Source: SZUA-430 sp040080835
GTDB taxonomy: Bacteria; Pseudomonadota; Alphaproteobacteria; Micropepsales; Micropepsaceae
Assembly (NCBI GenBank): GCA_040080835.1
Contig: JBEBHP010000003.1
Location: forward strand, 124,001-188,000
Direction: 5' to 3'
Length of the DNA stretch: 64,000 bases
In this document: positions 7,445 through 16,182 of the stretch, in pieces
Layout of the letters: each line of letters opens with the position of its first letter
Position numbering within the stretch: the stretch's first letter is position 1
Notes under the pieces: model-generated
Seen by the model: only the letters and a program-made list of their open reading frames with translations
What the model was told of the DNA's origin: nothing
Databases searched by the model: none
Program-made: the position numbers and the translations under genes

Positions 7445-10429
7445 TCAGAGGGCGAAGGCGTCGTCAAGGAGTGCCTTCAGTTCGGCCTGGTGACGGCTGG
7501 CCTGTCCTGCGGCCGGGGAGGCGGAGGCAGGACGGCCAACATATCGTGCACGTGTCACCTTCGTGCCCGCACGCGTCAACACCCACTCGATATTGGGTTC
7601 CATGAACGTCCATGCGCCCATGTTTTTTGGTTCTTCCTGGGCCCAGACCATGTCGGCACCCTTGAAGCGGGATAGTTCCGTCACAAGTGCACGCGCAGGA
7701 AACGGGTAGAACTGCTCCACGCGCAGCAGATAGACATCGGTGAGACCGCGCTTTTCGCGTTCTTCAAGCAGGTCATAATAGACCTTGCCCGAACACAGGA
7801 TCACGCGACGGATCTTCAAGTCTTCCTTCAGCGTGACCATGGAACCGGGCAACGTCTGCGCATCATCATGAAGCAAGCGATGGAACGAGGTTCCCGAACC
7901 CATTTCTGACAGCTTCGACACACAGCGCTTGTGGCGCAGGAGCGACTTGGGCGTCATCAGAATGAGCGGCTTGCGAAAGTTGCGGTGGATCTGGCGGCGC
8001 AGCGCATGGAAATAGTTTGCGGGTGTCGAGACGTTTCCAACCTGGATGTTGTCTTCGGCACAGAGCTGAAGGAACCGCTCGAGCCTCGCGGATGAATGCT
8101 CTGGTCCCTGGCCTTCATAACCGTGCGGCAACAGCATCACGAGACCGGTCATGCGCAACCACTTGCGTTCCCCGGACGTGATAAACTGGTCAATGATGGC
8201 CTGAGCGCCGTTGACGAAGTCGCCAAACTGGGCTTCCCACAACACGAGCGCGTTTGGTTCGGCCAGTGAATAGCCGTATTCAAACCCAAGTGCAGCTTCT
8301 TCCGACAAAAAGGAATCGATGACTTCGAATTCACCCTGACCTTCACGGATGTTCTGCAGCGGGTGATAGCGTTCCTCGGTCGTCTGATCGACGAGTGCCG
8401 CGTGCCGCTGGCTAAACGTTCCGCGTCCTGCGTCCTGACCCTCGAGGCGAACATGATAGCCTTCATCAAGCAGAGTTCCGAATGCGAGCGCTTCGGCGGT
8501 TGCCCAGTCGATACCCTCGCCTGTTTCAAACATCTGCGCCTTTTGCTGCATCAGACGCTGAATGGTCTTGTGGGAATTGAATGTGGACGGGATCGTGGTC
8601 AGCGCACGGCCAACTGATTTCAATGTGTCGAGCGCCACAGAAGTATTGCCGCGACGTTCATCTCCTTCGGCCTGGCTGAAGCCCGCCCAGGCGCCGTCGA
8701 GCCAGTCGGCACGGTTGGCCTTGAAACTGGATGCCGTTTCGAAGGCTTCGCTCAAGCGCTTTTCGAAAGCCTGCTTCATTGCGGCCAGTTCGTCCTCGGT
8801 GATCGTACCTTCGTCAACGAGGCGCGTGCCGTAAATTGTCAGCGTCGTCTGGTGCGCCTTGATTTCCTTGTACATCAATGGCTGCGTAAACGCCGGCTCA
8901 TCGGCTTCGTTGTGACCGAAACGGCGATAGCAGAACATGTCGATCACGACATCCTTGTGGAACTTCTGTCGGAATTCCGTGGCCACACGTGCACAATACA
9001 CAACGGCTTCCGGATCGTCGCCGTTCACATGGAAGATCGGTGCCTGAACCATCAACGCAACGTCTGACGGATACGGCGAAGAACGGGAATGGATCGGCGA
9101 GGTGGTGAACCCGATCTGGTTGTTGACAATGATGTGAATGGTGCCGCCCGTCCGGAACCCCTTGGTTCCAGACATAGCGAGACATTCTGCGACAACGCCC
9201 TGACCTGCAAACGCCGCGTCGCCATGCATGAGCACAGGAATCACGCTCGTGCGGTCAACCTTGTCCTTGAGCTGGTGCTGCTTGGCGCGGGCCTTGCCGA
9301 GGACAACCGGGTTTACCGCTTCAAGGTGTGATGGATTGGCCGCCAGCGACAAATGGACGTTGTTGCCATCGAACTCGCGGTCCGAAGACGCACCCAAATG
9401 GTATTTCACGTCGCCAGAGCCACCAACGTCTTCAGGATTTGAAGTGCCACCCTGGAATTCGTGGAAGACCGCGCGATATGGTTTCGACATCACGTTGCAG
9501 AGCACGTTGAGACGGCCGCGGTGCGGCATACCGATCGATATTTCCCGGGCACCAAACTTGCCACCAACCTTGATGATCTGCTCAAGAGCCGGGATCAGTG
9601 ATTCCCCGCCGTCCAGGCCGAAACGTTTGGTGCCGACGAATTTGACTGATGCGAAGCGTTCGAAGCCTTCGGATTCAATCAACTTGTTCAAAATCGCCTT
9701 CTTGCCCTCGACCGTGAACTGAATGTCCTTGTCTGCACCTTCCATGCGCTGCTGCAACCAGGACTTCTGTTCGGGGTCGGAGATGTGCATGAACTGGATG
9801 CCGATCTTTCCGCAATAGGTCTTGCGGAGGATGTCGAGCATCTGGCGAACGGTCGCTGATTCAAGGCCCAGCATCCCGTCGATGAAGATGGGACGGTCCA
9901 TGTCCTGCGGACCGAAGCCGTAGGTTTCCGGATGAAGTTCTGGATGCGGAACCGGCTTTGCCAGCTTGATCGGATCCAGATCTGCTTCAAGCGTGCCGCG
10001 CACGCGGTAAGCCCGGATCATCTGAATGGCGCGAACCGTGTCAACGACAGCACGGCGCGCTTCGTCAGACGAAAGCGATGGCGCAATCGCTGCAACCTTC
10101 TGCTGCAGTTCCTTGACTGACCCATCCTTCGGCGCGGTCTGCCTGCCAGACTTCGGATCGGCCTTCACCGTACCGAGTGCGCCGGTGAGGGCGCGCGTCA
10201 GGTCGTCGGCTTCGGGCCAATCGGTGCGCGCCCAGGAGGGTCGATGAACGCCTGGCTCCGTCGCCGAGATGGAGGCAAAGAAATTTCGCCAGCTTTCATC
10301 GACGGATGACGGGTCTGCGAGATATCTTTCGAGCTGTGTTTCGATAAAGGCCGCGTTCGCTCCATAGAGGAACGACGTCTGTTCAAAGACAGCGTTGGAG
10401 TTTGCGTCTTTGGTTTGAGGCGATGCCAT
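7445..10429 (-). CDS. sucA: 2-oxoglutarate dehydrogenase E1 component
   Basis: Thiamine-diphosphate-dependent decarboxylase of 994 residues, the full family length, producing succinyl groups for SucB in the citric acid cycle. Recognisable segments are the N-terminal E2-binding region (SFLYGANAAFIE), the GMPHRGRLNVL motif, the ThDP/Mg motif around HGDAAFAGQGVVAE, the RRFGHNEADEP segment, and GYEGQGPEHSSARLERFLQL in the C-terminal pyrimidine-binding domain. It lies 50 bases after sucD and 16 bases before sucB on the same strand. No internal disruption is seen. Confidence 0.97.
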   Translation of the reverse strand: MASPQTKDANSNAVFEQTSFLYGANAAFIETQLERYLADPSSVDESWRNFFASISATEPGVHRPSWARTDWPEADDLTRALTGALGTVKADPKSGRQTAPKDGSVKELQQKVAAIAPSLSSDEARRAVVDTVRAIQMIRAYRVRGTLEADLDPIKLAKPVPHPELHPETYGFGPQDMDRPIFIDGMLGLESATVRQMLDILRKTYCGKIGIQFMHISDPEQKSWLQQRMEGADKDIQFTVEGKKAILNKLIESEGFERFASVKFVGTKRFGLDGGESLIPALEQIIKVGGKFGAREISIGMPHRGRLNVLCNVMSKPYRAVFHEFQGGTSNPEDVGGSGDVKYHLGASSDREFDGNNVHLSLAANPSHLEAVNPVVLGKARAKQHQLKDKVDRTSVIPVLMHGDAAFAGQGVVAECLAMSGTKGFRTGGTIHIIVNNQIGFTTSPIHSRSSPYPSDVALMVQAPIFHVNGDDPEAVVYCARVATEFRQKFHKDVVIDMFCYRRFGHNEADEPAFTQPLMYKEIKAHQTTLTIYGTRLVDEGTITEDELAAMKQAFEKRLSEAFETASSFKANRADWLDGAWAGFSQAEGDERRGNTSVALDTLKSVGRALTTIPSTFNSHKTIQRLMQQKAQMFETGEGIDWATAEALAFGTLLDEGYHVRLEGQDAGRGTFSQRHAALVDQTTEERYHPLQNIREGQGEFEVIDSFLSEEAALGFEYGYSLAEPNALVLWEAQFGDFVNGAQAIIDQFITSGERKWLRMTGLVMLLPHGYEGQGPEHSSARLERFLQLCAEDNIQVGNVSTPANYFHALRRQIHRNFRKPLILMTPKSLLRHKRCVSKLSEMGSGTSFHRLLHDDAQTLPGSMVTLKEDLKIRRVILCSGKVYYDLLEEREKRGLTDVYLLRVEQFYPFPARALVTELSRFKGADMVWAQEEPKNMGAWTFMEPNIEWVLTRAGTKVTRARYVGRPASASPAAGQASRHQAELKALLDDAFAL

Positions 10430-10479
10430 TTTCGTCTGTCTCGTTCACCTGCACTCTGAACAGTGCGAGCCTGATGCAA

Positions 10480-11358
10480 TCATTTACCGTTGAGAACACG
10501 CATGAGCGTCGTGCCGAGCGCTGCGGGCGAGTCTGCGACGGTGATGCCTGCCGAACGCATGGCTTCCATCTTGCCTGCGGCTGTTCCCTTGCCGCCGGAC
10601 ACGATGGCACCAGCGTGCCCCATGCGGCGACCCGGAGGGGCCGTCACGCCCGCGATGAAGCCAACGACAGGCTTCTTCACCTTGGAGCGCCTGAGGAATT
10701 CGGCTGCGTCTTCTTCAGCAGATCCACCGATTTCGCCGATCATGATAATCGATTTTGTTTCCGGGTCCGCCAGAAACATTTCCAGCACGTCGATAAAGTT
10801 CGTTCCGTTGATCGGGTCGCCGCCGATACCAACGCAGGTGGTCTGGCCGAGACCCACGGCCGTCGTTTGTGCCACGGCTTCATATGTAAGCGTGCCCGAG
10901 CGCGATACAATGCCAACCGAGCCGCGCTTGTGAATATGGCCCGGCATGATGCCGATCTTGCACTCACCCGGCGTGATGACGCCTGGGCAGTTCGGACCCA
11001 CGAGGCGCGTCTTTGACCCCTGCAGTGCACGTTTCACCCTGATCATGTCGATCACAGGGATGCCTTCAGTAATGCAGACCGCGAGTGCGACGCCTGCATC
11101 AATCGCTTCCAGAATGGCGTCTGCTGCGAAAGGCGGCGGCACATAGATCGCCGAGGCGGTTGCGCCCGTTTTTTCGACTGCTTCCGCAACCGTGTCGAAG
11201 ACCGGCAAATTCAGATGCGTGGTTCCGCCCTTGCCCGGCGAAATGCCGCCTACCATTTTTGTGCCATAGGCGATGGCCTGTTCAGAGTGGAACGTACCTT
11301 GATTGCCAGTAAACCCCTGGCAAATCACTTTTGTGTTCTTGTCGACGAGCACGGCCAT
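10480..11358 (-). CDS. sucD: Succinyl-CoA synthetase alpha subunit
   Basis: CoA-binding and phosphohistidine-carrying subunit of succinyl-CoA synthetase (292 residues), which makes a nucleoside triphosphate in the citric acid cycle. The N-terminal Rossmann domain has TGNQGTFHSEQAI, and the phosphorylated His is in the GHAGAIVSGGKGTAAGK loop. It is normally encoded directly after sucC. Here a 173-codon gene for an exported protein lies between them, with only 15 bases from that gene's stop to the sucD ATG, so transcription very probably continues through from sucC. Confidence 0.96.
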   Translation of the reverse strand: MAVLVDKNTKVICQGFTGNQGTFHSEQAIAYGTKMVGGISPGKGGTTHLNLPVFDTVAEAVEKTGATASAIYVPPPFAADAILEAIDAGVALAVCITEGIPVIDMIRVKRALQGSKTRLVGPNCPGVITPGECKIGIMPGHIHKRGSVGIVSRSGTLTYEAVAQTTAVGLGQTTCVGIGGDPINGTNFIDVLEMFLADPETKSIIMIGEIGGSAEEDAAEFLRRSKVKKPVVGFIAGVTAPPGRRMGHAGAIVSGGKGTAAGKMEAMRSAGITVADSPAALGTTLMRVLNGK

Positions 11359-11373
11359 GAGACGTTCGATTTC

Positions 11374-11895
11374 CTACTTTCGAATGGAACTTACGGACAG
11401 CGACAGCCCCGGAAGCGTGCCGCCTGATACCAGATAATGCAGCGACAGACCGGATGCGTCCTGGATTGACCACGTGTAAGTTGCGATCCCGTCCGACCGA
11501 TCGGTTGTTGCCGGAGGACGCTTCAGGTAGTCGCTGTAGGACTTGAGGGCTGCCTTTTCGTCCGACCTGGGCGTCAGCACACTGCAGCTTACCACGGACG
11601 AACCAGACCGGTCGCCAGCGCCGCCGCCAACGGTCGAGCTTGAAATGTTCACCAGATAGCGACCGCCGGACTGGACAACTGCCCAACCTTCAACAGCGCC
11701 GGGGTTTCCAGGTGCCAGCATGTCCTTTTCAGTGTCGGACAGCGGCGACCATGCCTTGGCTGCAGCGCGGATGCGCGACATGTCGGTCCCGGTGTCGAGG
11801 CAGGCGGAGCGATAGACATCGAACGCAGCAGCGTGCGCGGAAACAGATGTTGCCGAAGCAACGGCGATTGCGGCCAATGTCGAGATCACACGCAT
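11374..11895 (-). CDS. Hypothetical exported protein between sucC and sucD
   Basis: I do not recognise this 173-residue protein. It starts with a clear Sec signal peptide (MRVISTLAAIAVASATSVSAHAAA, cleavage after about residue 22-24). The mature part has two Cys (about residues 33 and 104), many Ser, Gly and Thr residues, and ends LSLSVSSIRK, with no membrane segment. It is therefore probably a small periplasmic beta-rich protein. It lies 34 bases after sucC and 15 before sucD, so it should be co-transcribed and made at citric-acid-cycle levels although its product is exported. Nothing in the sequence links it to succinyl-CoA chemistry. Confidence 0.75.
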   Translation of the reverse strand: MRVISTLAAIAVASATSVSAHAAAFDVYRSACLDTGTDMSRIRAAAKAWSPLSDTEKDMLAPGNPGAVEGWAVVQSGGRYLVNISSSTVGGGAGDRSGSSVVSCSVLTPRSDEKAALKSYSDYLKRPPATTDRSDGIATYTWSIQDASGLSLHYLVSGGTLPGLSLSVSSIRK

Positions 11896-11929
11896 CTTCC
11901 ACCTACCCTTTTTGCAGCCCGGTCAGGGC

Positions 11930-13099
11930 CTACTTCGCAGCCTTGATGGCTTTTACGATCTTGTCTGCTGCTTCGGCGAGGTCATCTGCAGGGATCAGGT
12001 TCAACCCTGATTCCGCCAGCAGCTTCTTTCCGAGGTCGGCATTCGTGCCTGACAGGCGCGCAACGAGCGGCACCGAAAGACTGAGCTCTTTTGCCGCCGC
12101 GATGATGCCTTCCGCGATGATGTCACAGCGCATTATGCCGCCGAAAATATTCACCAAAATGCCCTTTACGGCCGGATCCTTGAGCAGGATCTTGAATGCG
12201 GCGGTCACTCTTTCCTTTGTTGCGCCGCCACCCACATCGAGGAAGTTCGCAGGGCTTGAGCCGTACAGCTTGATGATGTCCATCGTCGCCATCGCAAGGC
12301 CGGCGCCGTTGACAAGGCAACCAATCGATCCATCAAGCTTGATGAAGTTCAAATCGTATTTCGCCGCTTCCAGTTCCGCCGGGTCCTGTTCGTTGGGGTC
12401 GTGCAGCGCCTCGATGTCCTTTTGACGATAAAGTGCGTTGTCATCAAAGTTGATCTTGGCATCGAGGCAGATCACATCGCCCTTGTCGGTAATGACCAGG
12501 GGATTGATTTCTAGGAGGCTCATGTCCTTGGCGACAAACGCCTTGTAGAGCCTCTCCACCACAACCCCCACCTGCTTGGCCGTATCGCCCTTGACGCCAA
12601 GGGTCTTGGCAATGCGGCGACCGTGGAATGGCTGAATGCCTGAGGCCGGATCGACGTGGATCGTCAGAATCTTTTCCGGCGTCTTGTGTGCGACTTCCTC
12701 GATGTCCATGCCGCCTTCGGTTGAAGCAATGAAGGCGATGCGGGATGTATCGCGATCTACGAGCAGCGAGAGGTAAAACTCCTTCGCAATGGCGGAACCT
12801 TCCTCGACGTAAATCCGGCGCACCACGCGACCTTGTGGGCCGGTCTGGTGGGTCACGAGTGTCATGCCCAGCATGCGGGTTGCTTCGGACCTGACGGCGT
12901 CAACCGACTTCACGACCTTCACGCCACCGCCCTTGCCGCGACCGCCAGCGTGGATCTGGGATTTCACCACCCACACCAGACCGCCCAGTTCGTTTGCGCC
13001 CTTCACGGCTTCATCGATGGTGAATGCCGGAACACCTCGTGGAACGGGCACTCCGAATTCCTTGAGGACGGCCTTGGCTTGATATTCGTGAATATTCAT
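11930..13099 (-). CDS. sucC: Succinyl-CoA synthetase beta subunit (ADP-forming type)
   Basis: Nucleotide-binding beta subunit of 389 residues with an N-terminal ATP-grasp domain (MNIHEYQAKAVLKEFGVPVP; KSQIHAGGRGKGGGVKV) and a C-terminal CoA-ligase domain (NGAGLAMATMD, VNIFGGIMRCD). It pairs with SucD to make the synthetase. It is the first gene of the suc operon (sucC, exported protein, sucD, sucA, sucB, lpd). mdh, which usually precedes sucC in alphaproteobacteria, is about 5 kb further upstream here. A plausible promoter lies at 13207-13235. Confidence 0.97.
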   Translation of the reverse strand: MNIHEYQAKAVLKEFGVPVPRGVPAFTIDEAVKGANELGGLVWVVKSQIHAGGRGKGGGVKVVKSVDAVRSEATRMLGMTLVTHQTGPQGRVVRRIYVEEGSAIAKEFYLSLLVDRDTSRIAFIASTEGGMDIEEVAHKTPEKILTIHVDPASGIQPFHGRRIAKTLGVKGDTAKQVGVVVERLYKAFVAKDMSLLEINPLVITDKGDVICLDAKINFDDNALYRQKDIEALHDPNEQDPAELEAAKYDLNFIKLDGSIGCLVNGAGLAMATMDIIKLYGSSPANFLDVGGGATKERVTAAFKILLKDPAVKGILVNIFGGIMRCDIIAEGIIAAAKELSLSVPLVARLSGTNADLGKKLLAESGLNLIPADDLAEAADKIVKAIKAAK

Positions 13100-13206
13100 T
13101 TCGGACCTGACGCGCGTTGGGCCACGACCTACTTTGGATAGCAGGCGTGCCGTTTGATAATTCTGCAGGCAGCCGCTAGATCTTGCGACCGATAAAAGGG
13201 CGGCCA

Positions 13207-13235
13207 GATATAACGGCGACCCTCGGGTGACGCAA
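13207..13235 (-). promoter_or_regulatory. Candidate sigma70-type promoter for the suc operon
   Basis: Read on the minus strand, TTGCGT (13235-13230) and TATATC (13212-13207) are separated by exactly 17 bases. Transcription from here would enter the sucC leader of roughly 100 bases. The match is by eye; alphaproteobacterial -10 elements are loose, so this remains a candidate. Confidence 0.4.
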
Positions 13236-13263
13236 CGGGAACGGTTAGTCCCGTTTCAAATTG

Positions 13264-13845
13264 TCATCGGACCTTTACGCCAGCCAGCGAAAACAGTGAA
13301 GCAATCGCCGCCGTCAGGGAAACCGTAGCCGCGGCCCAATTCAAGCCGAACTGCTGGGCAATCGTCTGGTGGATGCCCCAGGTGGAACCAACCGCCAGAA
13401 AGCCCATAAACATGGGCGCTGCGGCCTTGTGAACCAGGAACATCAGAAATCCGCCGAGCACCCCTCCCATCAAGATGAGCACCAGACGAAGCAGCAAGAA
13501 AACGCCCACGAAGAAAATAAAGAACACGACGAGTTTGATCGCCAGTGGCGAAAGGCTGGCAGAGACGTACTTGTCTACGAAACTGTCGAAGATGCCGCGG
13601 AAGAATTCGACGACGGCATACCTGTCTGCGGGTGCTGCAGACGATGGCGGGGTCACACGATAGTCAGAGTAGGATGGTGACGACACTGGCGCCGGGGCCG
13701 GCGCGATCGGTGAATAGGACTGTCCCTTCAGGTTCGGCGGGCCATCACCCGAGAAGCCGTAGAAGTACACAGGCAGGGCCACTCCCAGGATGAAGAACGG
13801 GAGCATCAACATGAACTGCCAGAAGCGTGAAGGTCTCTCGGTCAT
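13264..13845 (-). CDS. Hypothetical multi-pass membrane protein with Pro/Ser-rich linker
   Basis: A 193-residue protein of unknown family. An N-terminal hydrophobic segment (about 10-30) is followed by a Pro/Ser/Ala-rich stretch (about 38-72), then at least three more hydrophobic segments at about 100-128, 128-150 and 165-190. The topology suggests an inner-membrane protein with a flexible linker after its first span. It lies 164 bases upstream of sucC on the same strand, but the likely suc promoter falls between them. The next gene upstream (13998-14372) is also a small membrane protein. Confidence 0.65.
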   Translation of the reverse strand: MTERPSRFWQFMLMLPFFILGVALPVYFYGFSGDGPPNLKGQSYSPIAPAPAPVSSPSYSDYRVTPPSSAAPADRYAVVEFFRGIFDSFVDKYVSASLSPLAIKLVVFFIFFVGVFLLLRLVLILMGGVLGGFLMFLVHKAAAPMFMGFLAVGSTWGIHQTIAQQFGLNWAAATVSLTAAIASLFSLAGVKVR

Positions 13846-13997
13846 TGCTGCGCCCTCCGACGTGGCGGGTATCCGGGTAATGAATGCTGGCGCGATTGTA
13901 CACAGATTGAACCGGAATTGCCGCCCTCATGGATGCGACAAACGGACGGCCGCTCACGTGTTGCGAGCGGCCGCTGAACTGGAGTTTCGGCCGGATT

Positions 13998-14372
13998 TCA
14001 GGCGCTGCGACGCAGCATGCTGTCTACGGCGAGGATGACACCCATGATGACGCCTGGAATGACGCCAAGCTGTAGCGCCTGCTCCACTGGCACGCGCATG
14101 TCAGACACGCCGCTGAAATACTTCCACAGCACCCAATATCCAAGCACCGACAGTGAAATTGCCGAGACGAACCCGAGAAGGACAGCCGGAACGCGTCCGG
14201 TCAACTGGGTGGCCCTGGCCATGACGTAGGACACGAAGAACGGCCCGATCATCGTTATGGAGAGAACCAGCAGTGCGTTTGTAACGTGAGCCTGGTCAGT
14301 GGATTGACCTGACACAAGGTATTTCTGGTAACCGGTGTAGCCAAGATATGCGAGAAACAAGAGCCAAGACAT
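13998..14372 (-). CDS. Hypothetical membrane protein, 124 residues
   Basis: Small unrecognised inner-membrane protein with hydrophobic segments at about residues 2-16, 33-52, 63-84 and 100-118. It starts MSWLLFLAYLGYTGYQKY. No catalytic motif is seen. It is separated by 89 bases from the downstream enoyl-CoA hydratase end and by 152 bases from the next membrane protein, so it may be transcribed alone. The steady alternation of hydrophobic blocks and an uninterrupted frame support coding. Confidence 0.6.
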   Translation of the reverse strand: MSWLLFLAYLGYTGYQKYLVSGQSTDQAHVTNALLVLSITMIGPFFVSYVMARATQLTGRVPAVLLGFVSAISLSVLGYWVLWKYFSGVSDMRVPVEQALQLGVIPGVIMGVILAVDSMLRRSA

Positions 14373-14461
14373 AGAGTGATTACTCCCCTTAATCCGTGTG
14401 AGGCATGGCGCCTGTGCAATGTGGCGAAATCACGACGGCATTTGGGCAGAGTTGGAATTCG

Positions 14462-15310
14462 TCAGCGGCCAGTGAACTTCGCAGGCCGCTTTTCCACGAA
14501 ATGAGCGACGCCCTCCTTAAAGTCTTCGGTGCCGAAGCTTTTTTGCATCTCTTCGTCGCCGATGCGGATTGCCTCGTTCAGATCCTGGAAAAGCGACTTC
14601 CAAACCTGAGCTTTCATGATGGCGGTGGCGCGAGGCGAGACATTTTGCACGAGATGCTTCGCGTATGCCCTGACCTCGTCCATGAAGGTGTCGGCAGCGA
14701 AGGTGCGGTTGACCAGACCGAGCCGCTCGGCTTCGTCCGCCTTGACCTTGCGCGCAGAAAACAACAGGTCGAGCGCGCTGGAAGTGCCGACTATGCGCGG
14801 CAGCAACCATGAAATGCCGTGCTCGGCGATCAGGCCGCGCTGTGCGAACGATGTCGTAAACACAGCGGACGACGCTGCAAATCGCATGTCGCAGTAGAGT
14901 GTGAAAACCAGACCTATTCCAGCACAGGCGCCATTGATCGCCGCAATGACCGGCTTCCTGATCGACATGATGTAGCCGAAGCGACCGGCATACTCGCGGC
15001 TGACATCCGGGCCGAGGTCAGGCCTGGGATCGACCTGTACGCTCTCGTCGGCCTTGGCCAGGGAGCGCTCATTCCACTTCCCGGGCTGAATCTGCTGCAG
15101 ACCTGCCATGTCAGCCCCCGCACAAAACCCGCGCCCCGCGCCGGTCACGACGATTGCGCGCACGCGGTCGTCCCTTGACGCGTCCACCATTGCCCGCTTG
15201 ACGCTTGCCTGCATGGCCGCGGTCCAGGCGTTGAGCCTGTCCGGCCGGTTCAGCGTGATGAGCGCAATGCCGTCTTCGACGCTGAAAAGAATGTCTTCGT
15301 AAGTGGACAC
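14462..15310 (-). CDS. Enoyl-CoA hydratase/isomerase family protein
   Basis: Crotonase-fold protein of 282 residues. It has the oxyanion-hole region GRGFCAGAD (about 60-68) and the second CoA-site segment INGACAGIGL. A catalytic-type Glu sits in LIAEHGISWLLPRIVG; the usual first Glu after the second oxyanion segment is not obvious, so isomerase or other crotonase chemistry is possible. The C-terminal KRPAKFTGR is typical of the family. It is divergent from a second crotonase-family gene (start 15369), and an acyl-CoA dehydrogenase lies beyond, suggesting acyl-CoA degradation; the substrate is unknown. Confidence 0.85.
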   Translation of the reverse strand: MSTYEDILFSVEDGIALITLNRPDRLNAWTAAMQASVKRAMVDASRDDRVRAIVVTGAGRGFCAGADMAGLQQIQPGKWNERSLAKADESVQVDPRPDLGPDVSREYAGRFGYIMSIRKPVIAAINGACAGIGLVFTLYCDMRFAASSAVFTTSFAQRGLIAEHGISWLLPRIVGTSSALDLLFSARKVKADEAERLGLVNRTFAADTFMDEVRAYAKHLVQNVSPRATAIMKAQVWKSLFQDLNEAIRIGDEEMQKSFGTEDFKEGVAHFVEKRPAKFTGR

Positions 15311-15368
15311 GGGTCTTTCTCCGTTTCAAATTCAAGATAAGTTAAGCGCAGAACAATGGAGCAGCGCA

Positions 15369-16178
15369 ATGGGTACGGAGTTTCGAGAGACAAGGTTTGA
15401 CCGGCCGGAGGCCATGATCGCACGCATCGTGCTGGCGCGACCGAAGCAACTGAATGCCTACACAACACGGCTGTGCGAAGAGATGGTGTCGGCCATCGAA
15501 AACTATCTCAGAGATGACACGCTGCGCGTTCTTGTCATTACGGGCGAAGGGCGCGGGTTCTGCGCCGGCGGTGACGTATCGGGAGCAGACGATGCGCATG
15601 GTGATCTCATGAAGTCGCAATTGAGCCACGCGCGCGAAATGCGCGATGGCATGCACCGCGTCATCCAGGCACTGCACCGGCTCGACAAGCCAAGCATTGC
15701 AATGATCAACGGTCCGGCAGTGGCTGGCGGACTGGCGTTGGCGCTGAGCTGCGACTTCCGGATCGCGGGCGACACTGCGAGGCTTGGAGACACATCGGGC
15801 AAGTTTGGCCTGTTGCCGGATGAAGGCGGTGCATGGCTGTTTCCGCGCGCGATGGGTCTGGACCGCGCCCTGAAGATGTCCATGCTGTCAGAAGTCTATG
15901 ACGCGAAGACAGCGCAGCAACTGGGTCTTGTGACCGAGGTCGTGCCGGCGGCCGAGCTTGAGGCACGCACAATGTCGTTTGCCCGCGAACTTGCGGCCCG
16001 CGCGCCACTGGCGGTCCGGCTTGCGAAGGCGATGATGTTGCGCGCGCAGACCCTGACGCTCGACCAGTCGCTGGGCGACGCGGCCCTTTCGGTCATGATC
16101 TCGAACCCGAGTGCTGATGTGCGTGAGGGTGTGAAAGCTTTCTTCGAGAAGCGGCCGCCGAAATTCGAAGGTCGCTAG
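15369..16178 (+). CDS. Enoyl-CoA hydratase/isomerase family protein
   Basis: Second crotonase-fold protein, 269 residues from the ATG at 15369 (MGTEFRETRFDRPEA). An upstream in-frame start at 15303 would overlap the divergent gene's start codon and add an unlikely leader. It contains GRGFCAGGDVSG, INGPAVAGGLALALS and LLPDEGGAWLFPRAMG with the catalytic-type Glu, and ends KRPPKFEGR. It converges on the acyl-CoA dehydrogenase gene with 4 bases between the stops. Together these genes suggest beta-oxidation of an acyl or aromatic-acid CoA ester, but the substrate cannot be read from sequence. Confidence 0.85.
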   Translation: MGTEFRETRFDRPEAMIARIVLARPKQLNAYTTRLCEEMVSAIENYLRDDTLRVLVITGEGRGFCAGGDVSGADDAHGDLMKSQLSHAREMRDGMHRVIQALHRLDKPSIAMINGPAVAGGLALALSCDFRIAGDTARLGDTSGKFGLLPDEGGAWLFPRAMGLDRALKMSMLSEVYDAKTAQQLGLVTEVVPAAELEARTMSFARELAARAPLAVRLAKAMMLRAQTLTLDQSLGDAALSVMISNPSADVREGVKAFFEKRPPKFEGR

Positions 16179-16182
16179 AGGT

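Noticed and set aside
6779..7675. 298-codon open frame antisense to sucB and sucA
   Set aside because: Low-complexity Gly/Ala/Ser/Arg product opposite two well-identified genes.
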